Below are positions 55,843 through 64,000 of a stretch of DNA of 64,000 nucleotides, in pieces; the first letter of the stretch is position 1; the number at the start of each line of letters is the position of its first letter. A program made the translations under genes and the position numbers. Source of the stretch: Beroe forskalii (lineage: Eukaryota > Ctenophora > Nuda > Beroida > Beroidae); assembly GCA_011033025.1 (NCBI GenBank), contig WFMF01000450.1, positions 1-64,000 on the forward strand, given 5' to 3'. Below the pieces are notes generated by a model, which saw only the letters and a list, made by a program, of their open reading frames with translations, did not search any database and was not told the DNA's origin.

Positions 55843-56268
55843 TCAGTAAAACTCCGTACACAGAGACAGTAGTTTCTTGTACTTTCCGTACGTTCTCAAC
55901 TTCACCGACACCGGACCACTAATCCTCGTACCCAAAGGTTCCAAGTTATCGTTAACAAAGACACAGTTGTTCATGTCAAACCGGGGACAGTCCTCCCTAT
56001 CCCGTACCAATCCCGTGATCACTGCCTTGTACATCTGTCCCTTGTACGTGACCTTGACAACACTACCCACGTGAGCTGTGTTCTCCTTGCCATAGTAACC
56101 GATCATCTTAACCCACGTGTCGTCTGACCGGTCAGCAGGGCCCGTGAAGTTGCAGAGTTTGTTGAGTCGGGCTTGTTTCAACATGCCACGTTTGGAGAGG
56201 AGGGGGACAGCTGCTGTGAGGGCGGTGCAGAGTTGGTGGGAGGATCTGAAGTAGGTAGGAAGTGACAT
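55843..56268 (-). CDS. MRPL14: Mitochondrial ribosomal protein uL14m
   Basis: Single-exon 141-residue frame, close to human MRPL14 (145). Part of the mitochondrial large subunit at the subunit interface. A basic, Ser-rich leader (MSLPTYFRSSHQLC) precedes the barrel: GKENTAHVGSVVKVTYKGQM, KAVITGLVRDREDCPRFDMN, CVFVNDNLEPLGTRISGPV and a basic end. A clean ATG and no competing upstream start support 56268. Same strand as ECI2, about 500 bases apart with no gene between. Confidence 0.93.
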   Translation of the reverse strand: MSLPTYFRSSHQLCTALTAAVPLLSKRGMLKQARLNKLCNFTGPADRSDDTWVKMIGYYGKENTAHVGSVVKVTYKGQMYKAVITGLVRDREDCPRFDMNNCVFVNDNLEPLGTRISGPVSVKLRTYGKYKKLLSLCTEFY

Positions 56269-56432
56269 AGTCCTAGAGTGGGAGTGAGGGGGTTAGCACT
56301 TGTTATCAACAAGTCGGAGGAATAAAATAAACCTTAGTACATGAAATTAAGTTAGCAGAAAATTAAGCACTCAGGCCGCGGAAAATGCTTAATTTGGTGT
56401 AACGTCAAAAATTGATATTATAAATAATAAGC

Positions 56433-57463
56433 AAAATAACTATGAAAATGCTTAATTTGGTGTTGCCTAATAATGTGCGTTCTTAATTTTCGGAGTTCTA
56501 AATTTCATGTACTAAGGTACTTAGGTACACTAGCTTATTGTTTTTAATAGTTTTTTGTGGTAGCAAGTTGGTAAATTTTTCCTGGGAAAACTGTTTTTAA
56601 TTGTTAATATAGTTGTTGTACCAAAGGTGATACCCAAGATTTCCACAAGTATTTCCTGTAGCCCACAACACAACTCTCTTTTTTTAGAAAATTTAATCAT
56701 TATACTAACTACTTGCTACGTTTCCTGTTTACAATGGCAGGTTATGAAACCTGTTTATAATATCAAATTATACCTTACTAGTTCTTTTTTATTTTATTAT
56801 AAGCAGTTGTTTATTTTGGACCAGCATGGTAGGGTCCCCTTATCTTTTAATTTGTTATTATGATAATGGGCTGTCTGTCTCCCTTTTTTTAATTTTAAAT
56901 TATTACTTTATTAATTACTAATTAAATGCTATGTCTCTCATCAATCAAGTATCCAACTACTTAAAATCACAATTGTTATATGATCGAAGGAATTTGTGTT
57001 TCAATCATGGTGTAATGTGCTACAAAATGTAAATTATTTGTTTTATTAAATTATTTGTTTTATTAATCTGCATTCTGCAGATTGTTTTTATCTATTCATG
57101 TGAGTTTCTATAGAATATCTAGTGGTTTCGATTTTAATTAATTAAGAATTCTTGCGATTCTACAGCAGAACAGTACGTGTGTAATGTGTGTGCACTGCAT
57201 GCTATGTTCACAGTATTGCGTATAACGTGGCTTATCGCATTCTTACGCTATTAACATGATACGTATGAGCCATATCAGTTTTCAGTTGCTGGATGTTCTC
57301 ATTTACATGTTTTCAGTGTTGCTTGACTTGAATTTCCTCGAATTGCTCCGCTAATCAGCCTTGGGACAACTGTGCCCTATTTTTACGCTAAAATTATTGT
57401 AGTAAAAGTTTAAAGTTTAGCCTTTAGTTATACGTTACTGTCAAAGTCAAACATTCAAACATT
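56433..57463. repeat. 1.03-kb direct repeat, left copy
   Basis: From gcaaaataactatgaaaatg to gtcaaagtcaaacattcaaa this matches 61691-62735 almost base for base, with only scattered substitutions and small indels. AT-rich, no ORF. It does not begin TG or end CA and shows no primer-binding site nearby, so it is not an obvious LTR. Confidence 0.9.
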
Positions 57464-57489
57464 TGATTGCACTAGAAGTAGATTACGAC

Positions 57490-57745
57490 TGATGCTAAAA
57501 TTATTGCATTGTAGCGTGGATTATTGCAAATGAATGGAGCGATATAAAAATCCTTCCCTTGCAATTATAAATGCATTGTTAGGATATTATTGCAATTAGG
57601 AAGTCGATTATTATTTGATGCTAAAATTATTGCATTAGCGTGGATTATTGCAAATGAATGAGCTATATATAATCTCTTCCCCTTGCAATTATAAATGCAT
57701 TATTAGAGATATTATTGCACTAGGAAGTCGATTGAGTAGAGTAAA
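57490..57745. repeat. Two tandem units of about 127 bp
   Basis: The words gatgctaaaattattgcatt, gcgtggattattgcaaatga and ccttgcaattataaatgcat occur twice in order. They sit between the left direct repeat and the LINE coding region and could be a 5' monomer-type LINE promoter or a simple local duplication. Confidence 0.75.
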
Positions 57746-60700
57746 TTATAGCATTCAGAGCTAAACAGCAATAGAGCAATGGAAGAGATTCATATCATAA
57801 CATTACAATGTTTTAATTAGATTACACACATACACTCGTCACTCAAACATGAGTCCTGTTGTTCTGCTGAGAGGCGAGAGCCAGATACTTCATTTCATCC
57901 AAATGTATCTTACAGGAAAGAATTTGGTGATTTCTTAACAGCTTTTGTTCCTCGTTTCATTGCTCCCAGTAACCCGCACAATGGACAAGAAATGAGGACG
58001 AATGACTGACATCCCAACGCTCAGTATTAACCTGCACGACTTCGTGTCCACGCCAGATATACCTCAACCTGATGCAGTGGAAGACGCCATTTCTGATAAT
58101 CCGGCACTTCAGTACAATGGAACCAGTTTCACTGATTTTAGTGCTTTTGTTGCTGACTTCTATGATGAATCTCGGTTCTGGAGAAATAATATTTTCCCAT
58201 TGCCACCAGGACAAGTATCAAAGAAATTCATGGATATTCAGACGCACTGGATACAACAATTCAACTTTGATACACCTTCCCGAAAAATCGCCCTCACAAC
58301 AGTTCTCATTCTACCAAACCTTCTTCTACAAAAACCATCTGGTTCGAGTAAGGTTGCTGATCACAGAAAACTGCTAGAACGAAGACTGGAATGTTGGGAG
58401 AAGGGTGAATTTGATGTGCTGAAACGGGACGGGTTGGTCATTCAGAGGAAATTGTTATCATCTAGGCGCAAGGAGCCATCTGCTTCACAGTTGTTCACGA
58501 GGTATATGCTCCAGGGAAAACTCAATGCTGCAACTCGCTTGCTAGAGAAGGATGGGAGTGGTGGGGTATTGCCCCTTTCTGATGCAGTGATCAACTCTTT
58601 GAAAGACAAGCACCCAGAAGCTTCGCCGGTGATGACGGGATCATTACTACATGGTCCGGTGAATGATATTCCGCCATCATTCTACGACAGTATTGATGAA
58701 AAGATGGTGTCTAGAGCCATCCGCTACACAAAGGGTGCAGCCGGTCCCTCCAACATATCGGGACAATTCATGCAGCACTACTGTCACAAGAAGTTTAACT
58801 CGTCTGGGCAGTTGTTCCGAGAAGCTGTTGCACATCTAGCCAGGAAACTTTGTACCACACACATTCATTCTGCTCAGCTCGCTAGTTTCACAGCTTGTAA
58901 GTTAATTCCCCTGGATAAACGTCCAGGTGTGCGACCGATTGGAGTCGGGGAGATACTCCGCAGGATTGTAGGGAAATGTGTCAGTTGGGTCGTTAAAGAA
59001 GAAGTGAAAGCGGCGGCAGGGCCTCTCCAAGTTGCTTCCGGAGTGAAAAGTGGAGCCGAAGGAGCAATACATGCAATGAGGGATTTGTTTCAAGACGATG
59101 AAAGCGAAGGAATAATCCTGATTGATGCATCGAATGCTTTTAATCGGCTGAACAGGGCTGTTACCCTTCATAACGCCAGGATTCTTTGCCCAGAAGTCGC
59201 CACATACCTTATCAACACATACAGACAGCCATCATCGTTGATAATCCAGGGGGACGACAACACAGGGGAAGTGTTATGGAGCTGTGAGGGTACAGTCCAA
59301 GGGGATAACTTGGGGATGCATTTCTACTGCTTGGGCACACTTCCTCTCATAACACGTCTCCACCATCACGTCGCAGACAGTAACTGCAAGCAGTGCTGGC
59401 TGGCAGACGATGCTACAGCGGTGGGTAGTCTTCATGGGATGAGGAAGTGGTTTGATGAGCTGCTTAAAATAGGATACGAGTACGGGTACTTTGTAAACCA
59501 AAGTAAAACCTGGCTGATTATCAAAGACCCCTCCGATCTTGAGAGAGCCAAGGACATCTTTCAGGGTACTGATGTTCAGTTCACGACTGAAGGAAAGCGT
59601 CACCTCGGAGCATGCATCGGTAGCGACTCGTATCGAAAGGAATATTGTGATGGTATTGTGAAAGAGTGGTGTGAGGAGATCGAGAACCTCTGTGATATTG
59701 CTAAGTATCATCCACACGCTGCATATGCTAATTACATCCATAGCTATCAGCATAAGTTCACATACTTTCTGAGGACTATTCCTGGTTTTGAGCACTTTGT
59801 TAAACCACTTGATGATCTCATCACGTATGGATTCCTCCCCACGTTGTTCGGCGGCCCTCTAACTCATGTTGAAAGGAAGATGGTAGCCCTTCCAACCAGA
59901 CACGGTGGTTTAGGTGTTCAGATTCTTGGTGAGAGAGCGCAGAAGGACTTTGCTACATCAACAAAGGTGACAAGCAAACTTACTGAAGCCATTAAGGAGC
60001 AAGCCTGATAGCACAAGACATCTGTCATGAGAGTGTTAGGGAGGCAAAAGTGTGTAAAGAGACTGAATTTCGCAGCAACCGGGATGGGTTAATGAGAGAA
60101 GTTACGCCCCCAGTGAAGCGAGTTTTGGAAATCATTTCAGAGAAGGGTGCATCCAGCTGGCTAAACGCATTGCCATTGAAAGCTCAAGGCTTTGCATTGA
60201 ACAAAACAGAGTTCACTGATGCCCTCAACCTGAGATATTTTCGGAGCTCCATGACTTCGCTCGGACTGCCCATGTGGTCAAAAGTTCACCGTCACACACG
60301 CACTCAACTGCAAAAGGGGAGGGTTTGTTCACATGAGACACGACTCCATCAGGGACCTGCTGGCGAAACTCCTCAGCAGAGTTCAGAACGATGTGGAGAC
60401 CGAGCCTCAGCTGCTACCCACTCCGGAAGAAACAGCCTCAGAGAACACTGCTGACGGAGCTCGACTTGACATCAGAGCCAGAGGGTTCTGGCGAAATGGA
60501 CAACACGCATTCTTTGATGTTAGAGTTTTCAACCCGTTGTCTGCCACATCCCTCAAATCATCGCCACTCAAGCTGTGCTACTCTAACCAAGAACGGGAGA
60601 AGAAACGAGCCTACAACAACAGAGTGATGCAGAACGAAGGAGGTAATATTCGCCCACTCGTGTTCACGGTTTTTGGCACAGCGAGCAGAGAATGCTCGAA

Positions 60701-61071
60701 CTTCCTCAAAACTTTGAGCATGAAATTAGACACTAAAACTGAGGACAAAAATGAAGATGCTATTTGTTGGCTTAGATGTAAACTATCATTTTTGTGTATT
60801 AAACATTTAGGTATGTGTGTGAGAGGTAGTAGAACTTCAAATAAAAATTTATATGTTTCGAATGACTTTGCAAACGATATAGCAGATGCCAGACTTTGAT
60901 TTTATGAGGGTATTTAGGGGTTTTCATTTATGCATGATTTTAAAATTTCGAAGTGCCAATGTAAATACAATTTTGTAAATAATATTTTGTTTTTCAAAAA
61001 ATTTCATACATCATTTCTTGCAGTCACGCACTATAATTGCCTGATGTCCTTAAAAAAAAAAAAAAAAAAAA
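57746..61071 (+). mobile_element. Non-LTR retrotransposon with C-terminal restriction-like endonuclease
   Basis: Order of domains is reverse transcriptase, CCHC zinc knuckle, then a PD-(D/E)xK-like nuclease, the layout of R2/NeSL-type LINEs. The element ends in 20 A residues (61052-61071), as expected of target-primed reverse transcription. The 5' end is not defined and I found no target duplication. It lies between the 1-kb direct repeats. Confidence 0.8.
58002..60899 (+). pseudogene. LINE polyprotein (reverse transcriptase plus nuclease), frameshifted
   Basis: The first frame (58002-60008) has DASNAFNRLNRAVTLHN, EGTVQGDNLGMHFYCLGTLP and the catalytic LADDATAVG, where LADD stands in place of the usual YADD or FADD. 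It stops at 60008; the protein continues in another frame as IAQDICHESVREAKVCKETE. A second shift near 60250 leads to CPCGQKFTVTHALNCKRGGF, a C-x-C...H...C zinc knuckle. The nuclease part is DGARLDIRARGFW, FFDVRVFNPLS and EREKKRAYNNRV, and ends at 60899. Two shifts make this copy unlikely to be active unless they are sequence errors. Confidence 0.8.
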
Positions 61072-61479
61072 TTTATGAAGGAGCAGAGTGAAAAGTAGTT
61101 CGGTTAATCTAAGTCGTGCTAAACCATGTGCGTTTTGTTCCCTGTTGATTGCAAGATGATGTTAATTCTGACAACTGATTCTCATACTGACTTACTGACA
61201 TTGGACATTTTTTGACATCGATCCAGGCCAGGACTGGTCTTCGTAATCAGCTACACCTATATCCGACTCCGGTTAAATTGTTCACTCAGTTAAATTGTAA
61301 ACCTTGAATTGATCTTTACGGCGAATTACATTTTACACCAACTGAGCATTGATTATCGGCCGACCTCTACCGCAGTTATTTTTTAAACAATCTATCTGGA
61401 TTCTCCTCCTTTATTCGAGTTATGTCCAACTTTGAGATCTTGAATTTGAAACAAAAGAATGTCAAATTTTCAAAAACTA
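61072..61479. other. Spacer after the LINE
   Basis: About 400 bases between the LINE poly(A) run and the SINE-like fragment. No ORF or repeat recognised. Confidence 0.45.
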
Positions 61480-61683
61480 CAGCCAGCATTTAACAGTAGT
61501 AGCGTAATAGAAAGCACCGCATAGAACTGATTATAATCTGCGTGCAAAAATTGGTTTTCCATAGCAACGGCATCTCTTTTCTCCCTTTTGCCTTCGTTTC
61601 TCTTGATATCATCTTGGCAAGCTCAAATTTAATTGTATACAGCGGCACAAACATTATTCACGTGTGAATTCATTTTATATTAA
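61480..61683. mobile_element. SINE-like fragment related to the copy B retroposon
   Basis: Shares ttccatagcaacgg, tttctcttgatatc, cttggcaagctcaaattta and acaaacattattcacgtgtg with the 3' half of the element at 28108. The 5' half is more diverged. It abuts the right direct repeat. Confidence 0.6.
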
Positions 61684-61690
61684 AGATAAG

Positions 61691-62735
61691 CAAAATAACT
61701 ATGAAAATGCTTAATTTGGTGTTGCCTAATAAAGTAATAATGTGCGTTCTTAATTTTCGGAGTTCTAAATTTCATGTACTAAAATTGCTTAGGTACACTA
61801 GCTTATTGTTTTTTAATAGTTTTTTGTTGTATGTAAAGTTGGTAAATTTTCCTGGGAAAACTGTTTTTAATTGTTAATATAGTTGTTGTACCAAAGGTGA
61901 TACCCAAGTTTTCCACAAGTATTTCCTGTAGCCCACAACACATAACAACTCTCTTTTTTTAGAAAATTTAATCATTATACTAACTACTTGCTACGTTTCC
62001 TGTTTACAATGGCAGGTTATGAAACCTGTATATAATATCAAATTATACCTTACTAGTTCTTTTTTATTTTATTATAAGCAGTTGTTTATTTTGGACCAGC
62101 ATGGTAGGGTCCCCGTATCTTTTAATTTGTTATTATGATAATGGGCTGTCTGTCTCCCTTTTTTTAATTTTAAATTATTACTTTATTAATTACTAATTAA
62201 ATGCTATGTCTCTCATCAACCAAGTATCCAACTACTTAAAATCACAATTGTTATATGATCGAAGGAATTTGTGTTTGAATCATGGTGTAATGTGCTACAA
62301 AATGTAAATTATTTGTTTTATTAAATTATTTGTTTTATTAATCTGCATTCTGCAGATTGTTTTTATCTATTCATGTGAGTTTCTATAGAATATCTAGTGC
62401 TTTCGATTTTAATTAATTAAGAATTCTTGCGATTCTACAGCAGTACAGTACGTGTGTACTGTGTGCACTGCATGCTATGTTCAGAGTATTGCGTATAACG
62501 TGGCTTATCGCATTCTTACGCTATTAATATGATACGTATGAGCCATATCGGTTTTCAGTTGCTGGATGTTCTCATTCTCAAATGTTTTCAGTGTTGCTTG
62601 ACTCGAATTTCCTCTTATTGCTCCGCTAATCAGCCTTGGGACAACTGTGCCCTATTTTTACGCTAAAATTATTGTAAAAGTTAAAAGTTTAGCCTTTAGT
62701 TACGTTACTGTCAAAGTCAAACACTCAAACATTTG
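61691..62735. repeat. 1.03-kb direct repeat, right copy
   Basis: Same orientation as 56433-57463 and highly similar throughout, with small indels (for example an extra aagta near 61730). It ends about 75 bases before the start of the cysteine-rich gene, so it may include that gene's promoter. Confidence 0.9.
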
Positions 62736-62809
62736 TATATCAATTATTAAATCCCTTCGGCCAACGTAACTAACATTCCATTTTTCACACACTCCCTCAC
62801 ATCCGCAGG

Positions 62810-63490
62810 ATGCTGATATTGCAGATAGTACCACTAGCAGCACTGCTAAAAGTATCTGCCAGCCTAACATGTTATGACACCGTGTGTAAAGGCACTGGAC
62901 CCCACTCTGACACCACCATCCCCTGCGCAGTGTCACCCGGTGTCAAGTGTCACCTGCAGGAGGACGGATCCCCGCTTTGTGTCACCGGGTTAGGAGAGGG
63001 CATCCCGTGTCACGGAGCCCTGCGGTGTCTACACGACTACTTCGGACGAGCGGTGTGTGACACCCCCTCCTTTAACTGCTACGACATCGAGTGTCATGGG
63101 TCTGGTAACTTCTCCTACACCCACATACCGTGTGATAACGCCAAGAACATGAGGTGTTCAGTGAACGGAACAGGGTATCCACTTTGTGTGATGGGGCACT
63201 CCGGAGCAGGAGTGAAGTGCAATGACACCTCAGTAGGGGGAGCTAACTACTGCTCCCATGATAAGGGAGGGAAGGCAGTGTGTATTAGTGCTCTACAGAA
63301 GTACATGGTGGAGATTGTAGCAGCAGCAATAGTGGGAACACTACTGATAGTGTTTGCAGGGTTCTATGCGTGGAAGAAGAGGAAGGAGGTGGGCAAGTCA
63401 AATGATGTGGTGATCAGCAATGCTAATGTGGAGTCTTCCATGGACTATGGGGCAACGGCAAGCACGTTTGTAACCGAGCCAAATCAATGA
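62810..63490 (+). CDS. Secretory-pathway membrane protein with two 8-cysteine repeats
   Basis: 226-residue single frame whose ATG directly follows a splice-like catccgcag, so a 5' untranslated exon is likely. Residues 1-18 form a signal peptide (MLILQIVPLAALLKVSAS). Two tandem repeats of about 65 residues follow, each with eight cysteines in the same spacing: CYD-x-x-C, TxIPC, GxPLCV and a closing D-x-x-G-x-AVC. The second has three N-glycosylation sites (NFS, NGT, NDT). One membrane helix (VEIVAAAIVGTLLIVFAGFY) precedes KKRK and a 40-residue cytoplasmic tail. I do not recognise the repeat; a small surface receptor or adhesion protein is inference. Confidence 0.78.
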   Translation: MLILQIVPLAALLKVSASLTCYDTVCKGTGPHSDTTIPCAVSPGVKCHLQEDGSPLCVTGLGEGIPCHGALRCLHDYFGRAVCDTPSFNCYDIECHGSGNFSYTHIPCDNAKNMRCSVNGTGYPLCVMGHSGAGVKCNDTSVGGANYCSHDKGGKAVCISALQKYMVEIVAAAIVGTLLIVFAGFYAWKKRKEVGKSNDVVISNANVESSMDYGATASTFVTEPNQ

Positions 63491-64000
63491 AAATGATGGT
63501 TTCAACATGATTCAACAGTTTAAGGACCTATGAACTTCGAAATTTGTGATCTCAAAAGTCTTCTTCAAGATCAGAGCCAAAATCCAAATAAATTTCTCGA
63601 GTATTTGCATTTCTTCTCCATGATTCCTTTCATTGAGTGAACATATAGGCAATATAGACTGATAGACTTCAGATTCCTAAGACCTCTTCATGATCGTAGA
63701 CAATTAACTCACATTTGCATGTGGAATGAGACCGTACCAAATGGAAGATAATGATCCAACTGTGATTCATTCTTGAGGAAAGTGTAAACTGTGACAGTGT
63801 TCTAATGGTTATAAATGTTCTAATTTGAGTACATCATCTGATTTGAGAGTCGAAATAAAATACATGAATAACCAAGATAAATACATAAATAAATAGGTAC
63901 ATTATATTTACAACTTTACAAGCTTATAACCAGTATAAGCAATCTGAAACTCTGAAAATAAAGGGATCTGGTAAGAAAAGTTTGAGGAAAATCGACTTTT
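63491..64000. other. 3' flank of the cysteine-rich gene
   Basis: AATAAA words occur near 63587 and 63853 and could end the transcript. No further gene is seen before the window ends. Confidence 0.5.

Noticed and set aside
56433-62735. LTR retrotransposon with 1-kb LTRs
   Set aside because: No TG...CA ends, primer-binding site, polypurine tract or gag/pol with integrase; the enclosed element is a LINE.
1-64000. tRNA, rRNA or snRNA genes
   Set aside because: None could be recognised by eye; a covariance-model scan would be needed to exclude them.

Overview
The window is animal nuclear DNA. Protein-coding genes are split by GT-AG introns, the sequence is AT-rich, and repeats are dense (minisatellites, miniature inverted-repeat elements or MITEs, a PIF/Harbinger transposon, LINE-type retroelements). 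The recognisable genes are all metazoan: KMT5A, TRNT1, MRPL21, ANAPC5, a CHST15-type sulfotransferase, VKORC1, an INO80E-like gene, NOM1, PET117, ECI2 and MRPL14. A LINE with a C-terminal restriction-like nuclease resembles families I associate with marine invertebrates such as cnidarians and sponges, so an early-branching marine invertebrate is my best guess, at low confidence. Family assignments were made by reading the proteins, not by database search.

Left part (1-34.6 kb): KMT5A (minus strand) is followed by two copies of one block. The block runs from the 5' end of KMT5A, through a small gene rich in psi-K-x-E motifs, TRNT1 and MRPL21, to the last exons of ANAPC5. Copy A is 5517-20655 and copy B is 21656-34594. 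Only copy A adjoins a complete KMT5A and only copy B continues into the rest of ANAPC5. Copy A carries a 4.7-kb Harbinger element; copy B carries a 2.3-kb terminal-inverted-repeat element, a 360-bp retroposon and a foldback insert. This is either a true tandem duplication or two haplotypes joined end to end by the assembler.

Middle part (34.6-45.6 kb): ANAPC5 upstream exons, several near-perfect palindromes, an ORF1-only retroposed element and a plus-strand CHST15-like gene that appears to sit inside an ANAPC5 intron, then VKORC1. Right part (45.6-64 kb): an INO80E-type coiled-coil protein that also carries an INO80D/KANSL2-type zinc motif and a long Gln-rich tail; NOM1 and PET117, whose coding ends overlap by 29 bases; ECI2; MRPL14; a decayed LINE between 1-kb direct repeats; and a plus-strand cysteine-rich membrane protein of unknown function.

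Five of the host genes act in or near mitochondria (TRNT1, MRPL21, PET117, ECI2, MRPL14), but nothing shows that they are co-regulated. Several conserved genes contain isolated one- or two-base phase breaks, which look more like sequencing or assembly indels than real gene death. Exon coordinates come from matching splice signals, reading phase and family conservation by eye.
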